Positions 34,290-46,100 of a DNA stretch of 64,000 nucleotides are shown here, piece by piece. The number at the start of each line of letters is the position of its first letter. Position 1 is the stretch's first letter. The stretch lies in NCBI RefSeq assembly GCF_037392515.1, contig NC_090291.1:36231001-36295000 (forward strand), given 5' to 3'. Made by a program: the position numbers and the translations under genes. Origin of the DNA: Haliotis asinina (lineage: Eukaryota > Mollusca > Gastropoda > Lepetellida > Haliotidae). The notes below the pieces were generated by a model, which saw nothing but the letters and a program-made list of their open reading frames with translations, ran no database searches and was not told where the DNA came from.

Positions 34290-35115
34290 TTATAACCATG
34301 TCATTGGAATCTGACCTAGCCAACATATCAAAGATGCAGGAAGACACAGAAAATAGTGGGTTGATTACCTTTCACCCATGACACAGCTCGCCACACAGTA
34401 AACAAGACTTTGAATATAATTCCGCCTTGTCCACTTCTTTTCGGGATCGGGAAGGTGTTCACAGAGTCCTTTTCCACGTGGTAGGAATTCTCCTCAAGTG
34501 CGGCCACCTAACTTGAAGATAACTTCAGATGATGGACATGAACAGCACGAACCTTCCAGCACGGAAATCCTTTCAGATGCCTCGTCCTTACACATGAAGA
34601 CAATGTCGCCAAATATTTAGCAGCCTGCAACCATGAGACACATGGAGGAGAATCCTGTTGAGGCACATGAAGGAGAAACACAGATGTAAAGCAAGCTACA
34701 GCTGCCCAGACTGTAACAGAGATTACAGCAGGAACGAGCATACGATATGCCACGAGAGTCCTCCCCACCTCCAGTCAAAGCTACCACCATGGTACCTATA
34801 CCACACCAATACCTCCTCCAGCCGCAACACCGGTACTGGTACCGGCTCTAGCAATGGCACCAGCACCAGTTCCCCCACCCCCACCCCCACCCCCCACCTC
34901 TGTCCTAGATACAGCTTTCGGGGCCGCAGCGCACTAGTGACTCGGAAGACGTGGAGGACATCCTCCTTAAGGGGATTTGCCGATGCTGAAAAGGTGGAGC
35001 AGGATACGTACATACCTACGGCCACATGTCCCTCCTCCTCAAGCGACGAGGACACTCAAGCACCCAACATAAGAGGGAAGTCTATAAGGCTTCAAGAGGT
35101 AGAGGACACAATTTA
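34290..35115 (+). pseudogene. Possible zinc-finger / transposon ORF relic
   Basis: The frame 34658-35116 (152 codons) opens RHMKEKHRCKASYSCPDCNR, which has H-x3-H of one C2H2 finger and the CPDC start of another, but the second finger lacks its closing histidine spacing. It continues into a Ser/Thr/Pro-rich low-complexity segment and an acidic tail (SSSDEDTQ). Upstream, ATG near 34298 starts a short frame (MSLESDLANISKMQEDTEN) stopped after about 27 codons, and LKCGHL near 34496 suggests another broken finger. Several frames are needed to join these, so this is probably a decayed transposon-borne or duplicated zinc-finger gene. Family unknown. Confidence 0.35.
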
Positions 35116-36180
35116 AGTGATGATGGTGTATGTCACTAAAACTTTCCACCGCGATTGGCGGCTGAGTGTGCATAGAGGGGAAACCTATTATTAGACTGAA
35201 CAAATTGTCTGGAACTGGAAGTATTTTCTAACATATATTTTTGTACATTTGTAAGATTAAGGCTACGGAGGGGGCAGTGTAACAAAAATTCATGTCATAC
35301 CGAAACATAAGTCTCAGTAACCTATTCAGACAATGACCTACTTTTCAGACGATCCGAATTTTCTCGTGTGAAAGTGTAAACTGACAGCACATACAGCTCT
35401 GGTTAAACTGAATTCCAGTTTCTTGTTTCATAAGTAAATGGTATTTACAAATGAATTTTAATTTAAAACTTTAATTGGACCGCCATTCTGTACTTTATGT
35501 CGAGGTTGAGGCAGCATACCTTAACTATGGAATCACAGATTGCCCCTGTCTGATGAGGTCGTAATACGATTTACAATCCATCTGGCTCACTGGTTAAACC
35601 TGTACATGTTATGTGTTGTTTTGCGCTTATTTAGCGCAGTTCTGCAAAGCTCAGTGATGTTGATGTAATATCAGTTCCGTCAGAGACCGCTAAACGTTTC
35701 TAGCGGCAGAGCCTCGTTTTGATATTTCCACGATTTCCAGGTTTCCGTTTATCAGAGCTCGCTATACGACATAGCACGCCGTACGACGTATTTACTAGGA
35801 TTAGAAGGAGCTTAGTGTTGCTATATACAACTGCGTAGGCTTATCAAATCACACTTATTAATATTTATGCATCCAGTTAAATGACATAGTCTAAAAATAC
35901 TGGAATTGCTATCGCATTAAGCTGCGAAATAGGACAGGACCAAGTAAACAGGAAACGAGACTGTAATCAATGTTTTGACATGTATTCTTGGCTTCAAGTA
36001 CAGAGATAATCAATTTCTCAGCCTTCACAGTGATTCCAGCCAAGACACCAGCCTTATGCTGCATTTAATTAAGATGACCTACCTTTTGTGCAGTAAGCTT
36101 CCAAGCTATATATAGTATCAAGAATAACAGTATATTCCAGCACAAGTTACGTCAGTCAAGTTTACACTCGCCATCTTGAA
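35116..36180. other. No recognisable gene
   Basis: Nothing recognised. Confidence 0.5.
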
Positions 36181-36186
36181 TTCCCT

Positions 36187-36235
36187 GACGTCACGTTTGC
36201 GTGTCATGTGACCTTATGTCACCTATAAATAGAGC
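36187..36235 (+). promoter_or_regulatory. Candidate core promoter: CRE-like site plus TATA box
   Basis: TGACGTCA (36187-36194, a full CRE palindrome), CATGTGAC about 20 bp on, and TATAAATA at about 36223-36230. Predicted start near 36255. Confidence 0.45.
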
Positions 36236-36394
36236 GCTCAAGGTTAGCGTCTGGGCGGCAAATTTGACTTACGTCGCAGCTTAATTCTCATTTTCGCAGT
36301 ATGGGACATTTTTATTGTATAATTTTTAATTAACAAGGATATTATTAACAATTGGTCTCCTCTCTGAGTATCTAGTTGTAGTTAAGTGATTGTA

Positions 36395-36532
36395 ATGGTT
36401 TTATTTTTAACCTTGTTGATATCCGGATACATTCCGGTGGTTTCATTCCGACGGATTTTCCTCGGATCATATTTATCCAGTGTACAGATACAGATGATAC
36501 ACTCACAGTCACCGTTGTCAATCGCAAGTCAG
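36395..36532 (+). CDS. Candidate first exon of a secreted or membrane protein
   Basis: ATG 36395 opens 46 codons beginning MVLFLTLLISGYIPVVSF, a hydrophobic leader, and ends at CAG|GTATGA in phase 0. It lies about 140 bp below the TATA box at 36223; one short upstream ATG (near 36301) intervenes. A phase-0 acceptor (ATTGTTCAG) near 36915 would extend it with TLESQMRMASSIARLLQLLG up to AAG|GTATCC. No family is recognised and the model is weak without transcripts. Confidence 0.3.
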
Positions 36533-38149
36533 GTATGATTTATTTGGAAATATTACAGTTCACAGTATATTCAATGTTTGACAGTCGCTGATTGTCTCCG
36601 CGATCCGGGGTGTCCAAGGTCACTCCGACATGCTATGTTTGCATTATCAAGTAAAGTCTTTGCTGAGGATTTCTTACACAGGGGAATATTGGAAACGTCT
36701 AAAGTCGAGAAATACGGGGTTTTTTTCAGTGCAAGACATATTACATTAGGATTTGACTTCATTCTTACTTGTTGACAGCTTTTGACAGCTGTCGGAGGCG
36801 TGGCATTTTTAGTATTCATTCCGGGTCACGTGACGTCCGGAATGTGCATTATTTGGATCCAGTCCCGGCTGTGACAAGTCCCTACGCGTTCTGGTTTTGA
36901 AATATATTGTTCAGCTAATTCTTTTAACAACCCTGGAGTCTCAAATGAGAATGGCATCCAGTATTGCAAGACTGCTACAGCTACTAGGATACAGGTGGAA
37001 GACCAAGGTATCCAGCTCAGGTGACAGTCAGTATCGTGTCGAGACCATGTATTTTCAGTTTGGTGCTTATTTAATATATCGTTATTGGAACTTTATCTAC
37101 TTGTTGTGTGATCCTTCTGCATTTGCCAGTTTCGACCCTCACTGTCAGTTAGGTCCTTATTTTTGTAGTTTGTCTACCAGTATTTTTCGACTAGTTTTGG
37201 CCGTTCCGTTACATTATGTATATGTTACAGGAAACAAGTATTATTCGCATTTTCAGTGATTATATTTAATGCCTGTTTCACTCAGTGGTGATATCTAATG
37301 ACTCTATTTTTCAGTAATTAGCCGTAATCACTGAAATGAACCAGGGAAAATTATACTTGCTTAATGAAACCATATCCTTCAGTTTCAAAATGCGATAAGC
37401 GATCAATGTCTCTTAGTATGAATGAGAATCAAACAGAAGCAAGTGTTTAACAACATATGAACCAAACAGCAAAGCGAAGGTTCTGTAGAGAGGGGAACTG
37501 TGGTACAAAAGATATCTTATTTGCTTCGCTTGGAGACAGTAACACGAATGATTGGACTGTAGGACATAAGTTTGTCCATAATCACTGATTAGTCTGCTAC
37601 TTAATTTCTTCATAGATCGGACAATATATGTCCCTCCCTGTCAACTCTCACTTTCAAGTCGAAACCATATCCAAATACATCACGAAGATAAATGCATTTC
37701 GCAGTTTTAAAATTCGTTTTTCTATATCCGATCATTGTAGGGAGGACACATTAACTGAAAATTGCATCCATTGTAAATCTTGGAGTGAATGAATGAAACA
37801 ATTAATGATGACTCGTAAACTTGGACTTGCTATTATACAGGTCGTGGGACATCCCCAGATTAGGTTTAAAATACTGCTATATTGCAGACTCTTTGTAAAA
37901 TTACGTGTCACGGATGGCTGTTACGTTTCGCTTGTAACATCACCTGTGATTCCAAAATCAGTTTCCGTTCAGGAATCTATGAATTCCTCATAAAGTTCCA
38001 AATAAAGTAACAGATGGTATTGTCACCAATACCAAATGTTTCTGTGAAATCTAGAGAAATATACAAGATGAGAAAACGAATGAAAACGAGAAAACGTAGG
38101 TGCTGGGAGAGGACTGCTTATTTGAAAATGTAAATAAAGTCAATTTCAA
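36533..38149. other. No confirmed gene
   Basis: Contains the 120-codon frame 36897-37259 mentioned under the preceding candidate exon. Nothing else is recognised. Confidence 0.4.
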
Positions 38150-38500
38150 ATGAGTGAGTTAATATTTAACGTCACATTGGTAATATCTCAGCCATATCGT
38201 GACGAGAACAGTTAACAATGAAAAGGGCTACCTGTATATTATCTGTTGACGAAGGACAGTAAAACAACTAGAATATCACAATTTGAAATAAAACTAGTGT
38301 GGAAAGTTAAAAATAATATAACAATTTAGACAATACAATATAAAAAAACGGCTATAGATCGCCAACAACAGAAGATAGATCCCCAGACTAGGGACCATGG
38401 GGACCTACAGTACCTTTGCTACCTACATGGACCCTCATTAGATTTACACCATCCCTTCAGCTGCTGGCGATTGTAAGAGATGCTAGCCACAGTTAAAGTC
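38150..38500 (-). mobile_element. LINE 3' end
   Basis: GAGTGAGTTAATATTTAACG, AGCCATATCGTGACGAGAAC, CGAAGGACAGTAAAACAAC, CGGCTATAGATCGCCAACA and GATTTACACCATCCC match the 3' UTR of the LINE at 45.7 kb closely. Confidence 0.88.
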
Positions 38501-39090
38501 AAGGCCACGTTTTACACTGTGCATCACATCTCATATCCGATATCACATATCCATATCCTACTCGTTCCATACATTTGCATAGGTAGCGTATCGTGGCTAA
38601 AGATGGGTGTACTCCAGTGATTCCCTACATTCGACACAATGTCTATCAGTGTCTTCATGCGTGGCACCATATGACACTGACGCAACTCACGCACAACGTA
38701 CTTCTCATTTCTGACTATTCCCCTTGGTCACAAGATTATCAGAATGTTTCTGACTGCTTACATGTCAAATTTACATGGGTTATCATGCGAGTGTGTTTCG
38801 GGGTGGTTAATATCCTATATTAGGAATAATCATTGTATTTAGCGAGCTAAACACATACTAATTAGTGCTAATTCCCAATGCAGGATGTTAACCATCCTCA
38901 AATACACGAGTGCGATAACTTAATTATCCTACAATTATTATCATTCCTGCTTGAAAAACCCAACAAAACAATGTTAACCTATTGTTTGTATATAAGAAGG
39001 AAACAGAACACAGATGATCAAGGTTAAGAACTGACGACCCATTGTCTCCGGGGTACCGCCCCCGTGTGGACAAACTAATGAAAAATGTCG
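38501..39090. other. No recognisable gene
   Basis: A 76-codon frame (38593-38823) without motifs; otherwise featureless. Confidence 0.45.
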
Positions 39091-39127
39091 CGTGGCTGGA
39101 GATTACAGTAAACTGTATGACAAAGAT

Positions 39128-39183
39128 TTCACCTGCGTTGGCGGTCTTATCACATTATCTATCACCCACCTGGTAGATATAAG
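39128..39183 (+). promoter_or_regulatory. Promoter of ShKT gene C
   Basis: 39128-39156 is identical to 25013-25041 of gene A (E-box CACCTG, GATA-type CTTATCACATT). A weaker TATA-like GATATAAG sits at about 39176-39183, in the position of the gene A TATA box. Confidence 0.6.
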
Positions 39184-39204
39184 CCAACACCGACTCGATC
39201 GTCA

Positions 39205-39261
39205 GCGTCTGTCATATGTTCACTCCAAGTTTTAACATGCTCTCTTATAACGTGTTGGGAG
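39205..39261 (+). other. Gene C exon 1 (5' UTR)
   Basis: GTTCACTCCAAGTTTTAACA and donor GGAG|GTAAGTTC parallel gene A exon 1. The ATG at 39237, conserved with gene A, meets TGA at the start of exon 2 (about ten codons), so it can only be an upstream ORF. Confidence 0.55.
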
Positions 39262-39367
39262 GTAAGTTCGAAATTAAGCTGTAGTGAGTGAGTTCAGAAG
39301 TAAGTATTTTGGACGCGGTTGTTACCAATATTCCATCAATATCATTATAACAGTCATCCACTTGTAT

Positions 39368-39616
39368 TCATCCGTGAAGGTCCCGTGGTAGAATAGGCCT
39401 TCATCAACCCATGCTTGCCATAAAAGGCGACTATGCTTGTTGTAAGAGGCAATCTAATGGTCAGGTTCGCTGACTTGGTTGACACATATCATCGGTTCCC
39501 AATTGCGCAGACTGATGCTCATGTTGATCACTGGATTGTCTGGTCCAGACTCGATTATTTTCAGACAGCCTCCATATAGCTGGAATATTGCTGAGTGTGG
39601 TGTAAAATTAAACTCA
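39368..39616 (+). mobile_element. SINE-B copy, near complete
   Basis: TCCCGTGGTAGAATAGGCC, CAACCCATGCTTGCCATAAA, GATTGTCTGGTCCAGACTCG and AATATTGCTGAGTGTGGTG, ending TAAAATTAAACTCAA. As at 30157, the ShKT-exon flank follows. Confidence 0.9.
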
Positions 39617-39717
39617 ATTCTCATATGAGCGAAATATTTGTAAGTACGACTTTAAACCCCATTTCACCTCACCATTATATACAGCAATGTAAGCCTCCAA
39701 TGGTCGCCATTCCCCAG

Positions 39718-39779
39718 ATTCCAACACTTGCAAGGACAGGCTTAGTAACTGTGCATCATACGGCAGGGAAACATGCGGC
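39718..39779 (+). pseudogene. ShKT exon cut off by a SINE
   Basis: Same acceptor and start as the exon at 30515 (SNTCKDRLSNC), but after the third-cysteine region (ETCG) the sequence passes at GCGGC into the SINE tail GCGGCATAAAACTAAACTC. Half the domain and the donor are gone. It lies in intron 1 of gene C and could still be spliced in as a harmful pseudo-exon only with a cryptic donor. Confidence 0.8.
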
Positions 39780-39920
39780 ATAAAACTAAACTCACTCACT
39801 CCAACAATATCACGGCGCGGAACACCAGAAATGCTCTTTACAAATAGTCCCATGCGAGGAATTGAACCTAGGTTTTTAGCGTGACGAGCGAACGCCTTAA
39901 CCACTCGGCTATTACACCGC
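39776..39920 (-). mobile_element. SINE-A copy next to a SINE-tail junction
   Basis: Plus strand: a forward tail GGCATAAAACTAAACTC plus CACTCACTCC, then CAACAATATCACGGCGCGG and the reversed SINE-A up to AACGCCTTAACCACTCGGCT. The mix of forward tail and reversed body points to a recombination between two copies. Confidence 0.82.
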
Positions 39921-40098
39921 CCAAAATACAGCTTGGAAATACCAGAAATGTATTCAAAGTGATCACGTATGTAGTTGTCTATTTACTGTTTGCAATGAAA
40001 ATAGCTTTAATATATATTGAGTAAATGTTGAATATAAAGTATGCATTTAGGGGTTTCCTAGACATATGACCTATGGTGATTCTGGTTTGGAACACCAA

Positions 40099-40183
40099 AT
40101 GTGGATTGCAGCGTGCAAAATCATTTCTTTTCTTGTTACAGCTTTTGTGTTCTGGATTTGTCTGGTTGATATCTCTGTATCAG
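40099..40183 (+). CDS. Gene C exon 2: signal peptide
   Basis: 28 codons plus one base, the same length as in gene A. Opens MWIAACKIISFLVTAFVFWI, hydrophobic, then ends DISVS before donor TCAG|GTAAGA. Acceptor likely at 40060-40061 (GGGTTTCCTAG). Confidence 0.68.
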
Positions 40184-43100
40184 GTAAGACAGACATGGTG
40201 TTGGGTATCACGGCCAAATAATGCCTGAAGTACTCTTAAAGACTCGAGGTCCCCATGTCAAACATGTAATTCATATAATCAATGTCTTCTCAATGTTTCC
40301 TGTAAAAATGAGTTACGTTTTACGCCGCAGTCAGCAATATTCCAGCTATATGGCGTCAGACAACAAGTCAGCAGCAGCAGCATAAGCATCGCTCTATGCA
40401 TTTGGGATAAGGTGTCATGTGTCACCCAAGTCAGCGATCGATCCCGTTAGTCGCCATTTACGAAAAGCATCGGTTGATCAGCTCTAACCGGGATCTTCAG
40501 AGGTGTTTTCCGCAGTGACAACATTACTATAATATGTGCTCTGTTCTTGGGGTTACATGAAGTTCCTCTCCAGCACCAGCTCTACCCAAGCGAGACGCCT
40601 GTGTTGACCACCTCTCTTTCTGTAAGGACTTCGTGGGATGGGGGTGTGGCGGCCAGTACGAGGAATGGGCAAGCTATAATTGTGCCAAAACATGTGGATA
40701 TTGTGACAGGAAAGGTAAGAGTCAAGGAGCATGGTTTTACGCCGTTCTTGTAATAGTCTCGCAATATCACAGAAGGGACTACCAGAAATGGACTTCACAC
40801 CCTGTACCAAAGTGGGGAATAGAACCAAGGTTTTCGGCGTGACGAGCGAACGCATTAAGCAATTGGCTATCCCAACCGCCCCAAGAAAGATAAAGATATT
40901 TATGTCAAGTTAAAGCTGTAACAACAAGGTTATTTGGCACAATAAAGTGAATAAAGGACAAGGTATGATAGAGGCCCTTATTGGCCCACAACATGTCATG
41001 ATTATCAAACTTTTACAACAGGATAATTTTAGCATAAAAAGGGCTGAATTAATTGTTGAAGTTACCTCCTTTACAAAGTTAACATATTTTACAAAATCTT
41101 CTGGAAATCTACATTTTCTGATTTTCAGAGTGATAGAAAAGTGGGAGGAAAAGCATGACCCATCCCAATGTTTTCACCACATATGAAGAGAGTAAACTAG
41201 CATGCACACCTAAAAAATTGTGATGGGTCACGCTTTTGCTCACATCAAAATGGTTAAAAAGTACAGTTTTTCGGTTTATGAAATTACCCCATACAACATC
41301 TAAAAAATAAACATTGACATAAAATGACATCTTTAAAAACTATCGATCACATTTATACATCTATGCCATCATACATTATATTTTGAATGGTTTTGTGCTG
41401 TAAAATACACATATCAAACACCTTTATTAACATTTTCAATATCATAAAGCACCCGCAAGGCTGATTTTTGTGAGGTAAACACTGGTTGTTAGTGGTTGGT
41501 TTCAGCTAGAAAAGTAAGAAGATGTCTGAAGATTTTCAAACTATGATCAATGTCAGAATGTTTGTTATTATGTCAGAATTTGATCATAGTTGTTCTATCA
41601 TCTGTTTATCAAACACCCTTGCGTCACCTGTCACTGTCAAAATAACACTGTCATTCAACAGAATCGCCATGTATGAACATATACATTTTCCAAAAACATA
41701 TGTACCTTGACGTTTCTAATGATATGTTAGATTTCATTTAACCTAAATGACTACACTTAACTGCATGAAAAGGATTTTTTTTACTAGAATAAGAACATTG
41801 TATCAAGGTCTAGCAGGTGATGAACACAAGCAGACGTCAAGTGATGCATCGCTGAAAAGTGTAATATATAAGCTTAAATTCACATTGTAAGGCAGAGGAA
41901 TATGTACCCTAATGGTTGCAATAGTGGACTGTCGTTGTTTCGTTTTATCAGACATGCAGGTTCAAATCCATGTAACTTTTCTCTCTTTTTTCTCAAAGTT
42001 CGTTTATCAAGTCGACAAAGTTTAATGTAACTGTTTCACATCAAATGCAACTATTGTCATTGTTATTCTTAAGTCTGGTAATCAGTGTTACAACAATACA
42101 CAACACAACACAACACAACACAACACTGATTAATTAACATCATGTTAATCTTTTCTTAAGCCTGACCATTCACCTTTTCAGGTCGGTCTCGTTGCCTTTG
42201 TTCCCAGTGTTTTAAAATTCATATTTTATATATTTTGATCTACTTTAGGTTTATACACTCTTGAATACTGCAGTTCTTGACAGTGAACCAGAAACTGAGA
42301 TTGATGACAGTGTGAATGAAGAGTAATTGTGAATGTTTTCTATTTTTAAAGTGGATAAGTTGTGAATAATTACTGTGAAGTCTTTTGAATACTGACTTGT
42401 CATTTTACCCAAAATGGGCCCCTTTGAGGTCTAGACCTGTGATTTTTAGCGCAACATGATTGGTTATTGTAATAACATATGATGATTGAGATGTTAAATG
42501 TATATTTGCTAAAACTGGTTGTAAAGACTGACTTGTAACGCTTACTAGTTAAAATGAAGCTGTGCCCCAAATGTAGTTTTACCCAAAACAGGCCCTTGTG
42601 ATTTTTACTACAACATGATTGGTTATCATGCTTATATGTTGTAAAACTGACCCATGGATTACACTAGCAAGTTGTGAATAATGAGGGTGTTTGGAGGAGT
42701 AATTCAGTTAACATTTGTTTTGCAACCCTAACTGAGCCCCTTGAGGTTGAAGCGTTGTGATTGGTATTGGCATGTTTTTCAGCATGACTACCTGTTGTAA
42801 GACTGATGTAATTTGTATGTAAATAAAAGGACAGTTATAAATATGTCATTATGGCACACTGATATTTCAGAATTCTTGTTATTTTTCAAGGGACCTGATC
42901 AAACCCATTTTGGGCCCCTCAGCAGTGAAATTACACCTCAGATCACATAAAATATAGCATTTTTATGCAAAGCTAACTTATCTCTAAGCAAATAACATGT
43001 TTTCAGCCAATTCTGTTAGTGGGCCAAAAACCACCCTATCATACCTTGTCCTTTGCGAAAAGATTAAGAAACCTGTAATTTCTTCTTGGCAATCTTTTAT

Positions 43101-46100
43101 TCCTAGGATTTGTTATTCCGCACTTTCCCGTCACTGCAACGCAGCCTGTGCCCACTCAAGGATGTGTTGACAAGATCCCCAACTGTAGTAGCTACGGACA
43201 CTCAGTATGTACCAACAACCGGTATAGAGATTGGGCTGAGGATAACTGTGCTGCCTATTGCAACCTTTGTAGTAAGTATACAGAAAATATCTACCCCTTC
43301 CTCTACGTAAAGACCATCTTACTAAAACACCATCCGCGGGTATATTTATATAATCACAATTGAAAAATATTATTCTACGGGCGTTTGACTCCGGCAATGT
43401 AGAATATATTTTGCCCACTTCAAATGAAGCACGTAACTGAAAGTTAAAAGGTACAAGAACGTCGGAGGAAAACAAGGATAATATACTCATTACAGCTTCG
43501 AACGAGACATGTGACAATTTATCTTCATTCATGCTTGATGTATTAACATTGTGACCCCAAAGAGGAGACGTTATGTCGGGCTGCCAGACATGGTGATTTG
43601 GCTGATGTGCGTCATCGTATCCAGATTCCAGCCACTGGGTTGCCTGGGCAAGACGCGATTATTTTCAGACCACCGACATAAAGCTGAAATATTGCTTGGT
43701 GTGGCAGTGACAATCAACATTGAAAGAGGTAGAATTTGTTTTTGTCTGTTGTGATTTTGCGAGCATATTCGTGATATATGGCGGAATATATGTTACGAAC
43801 AAATGTAATCCCGACAGCACAATAATTGATTTGAAAAAGCAATACGATCTCATAAAATCTCAAACATGTGGTGTGAAATTAAACAACACGTCACAATTTA
43901 ATTCTGGACTCACCAAAGTCCAGAAACTCTCGGCATTGTGGCCACTCTCTAACAAGAGATGTGGCAAAAATAACATGCAGCTGTTATGAATATGTGCTAA
44001 GGATGAAGAAATGAAAACTCGAAAACTCAAATTTTATACTCGCTCCCCCATAAGCGAGAATGTTTAATTTCGTCCAGAATAAATGTTTTGGAGGTTGTAA
44101 ATGAATGAAAAAAATGTTAATAAGTATCATGACACAAATTTCAGCTCGTTGGGTGACTTGACTCCGCTAACGGACAGCAATTTTAAAAGAATCTCGCCCA
44201 TGGGTGTAAAACATATTGGCCCATGGACGAGAATATTTACTTTCACTGAAAATACATGTTTTTCCATGTTTAGCAGTTTATAAATAGGTGAAAGTATATT
44301 TATTAGCGTTGTGACACGAAATTCAGCTTATTTTGACTTCATTCTGCTGATTTAGAGCGATTTTTGTTTAAAATCACGCCCATGGGCGAGAATATTTACT
44401 TTTACTCAAATTACGGCTTTTTCTATGTTTGGAGCTTGTAAATGGATGAAAGTATGTTCATAAGTATCATAACACAAATTTTAACTCATTTTGACTTCAT
44501 TCCGTTAATTTAGAGCGATTTTAAAAAATCATTTTGGCCCATGGGCGAGAATATTTACTTTTACTCCAAATATATTTTTTCACATGTGTTGGAGGATGTT
44601 AATGAATGAAAGTACATTTATGAGTATCATGACACGAATTTCAGCTCATTTTGACTTAATTCTGCTAATTTAGAGCAATTTTATAAAATCGAGAATATTT
44701 CCTTTCACTCCGAATACATCTTTTTCAATGTTTTGGAGGATGTAAACGAATGAAAGTGCCTTTATGAGTATCATGACATAAAATCGAACTGATTTTGACT
44801 TAATTTTGCGAATTCATGGGGAATGTTTAAAAAATATGCGAGAATAATTACTTTTATTCAAAATACATCTTTTCCTGTGTTTTGGAGGTTGTAAATGAAT
44901 GAGGATATACTTACAAGTATCATGGCACAAAATTCAACTCATTTTGACTTAATTCCGCTAATTACAAGAATCTGTACTTCCACTCAAAATACATAGGTTT
45001 TTGTTTGTTTGTTTGTTTATTTGTTTTGGAGGTTGTAAATGAATGAAAGTGTGTTTATAAGTATCATGACAAAAAAAACCTGAAATCATTCCGGTCTTAA
45101 TTCAACCAATATCGTTCGTGGACAAAAATATTTTCATTTGCCTGTTTTCTTTATTTTGCAAACATGTGGTTAAGAAATAGATGAAATTATAATAACAAAT
45201 AATTTCAGTTTAATTTAGTGAGTTTAGTTTTATGTCGCACTCAGCAATATTCCATCAATATGGCAGCAGTTTGTAGATAATCGAATTTGAACCAGACAAT
45301 CCAGTGATCAACAGCATGAGCATCGATCTTAACAACTGGGAACCGATGACATGTGTCAACCAAGTCAGCGAGACTGACCACCCGATCCCGTTGGTCGCCT
45401 CTTGCGACAAGCATAGTCGCCTTTTACGGGGAGCATGGGTTGCTGAAGCCCTGTTGTACTCCAGATCCTGAAGCTATACTTCCAGCAACATATACAATGT
45501 ACACGTAGAATACTAAGCCTTGAGATTTTTTTGAATTTAGGTATTCTATAAATATAACAAAATTCATGCTATATCTATGAAGTTGAAGTCATTCGGAAAG
45601 CCCTAATCAAGAGTGACCGAACTCCAGTGACACAAAGACTATACTGGGACACATTAATAAACAGTGAGTGAGTGAGTTCATATTTAACGTCACAGCGGCA
45701 GTATTGTAGCCATATCGTGACGAGAACATTCTTGAAAAAGGTATTTATGTACATGGTAAAAACCTGTCGACAAAGGACAGTAAAACAACTAGAATATCAC
45801 AATAAGAAATAAAACTAGCGTGAAAAGTTAAAACTGATATCACTATTCAGACAATACAATATAAAAACAGGCTATAGATCACCAACAGCTAAAGGTAGAT
45901 CACCATACTAGAGGCCATGGAGACTTACAGTACTTCTGCTACCTGTATGGTCCCTAGCTGGATTTACACCATCCTCTCAGCTGCTGGTGATTGTATGCAA
46001 GATTAGCCAAAAATTAAAATGACAGAAATACTACGGTTACAAAAAATGGAAGATTAAATTTGACTTCAAATGTTTTGGGACTTACGAACCCTCTCAGGAG

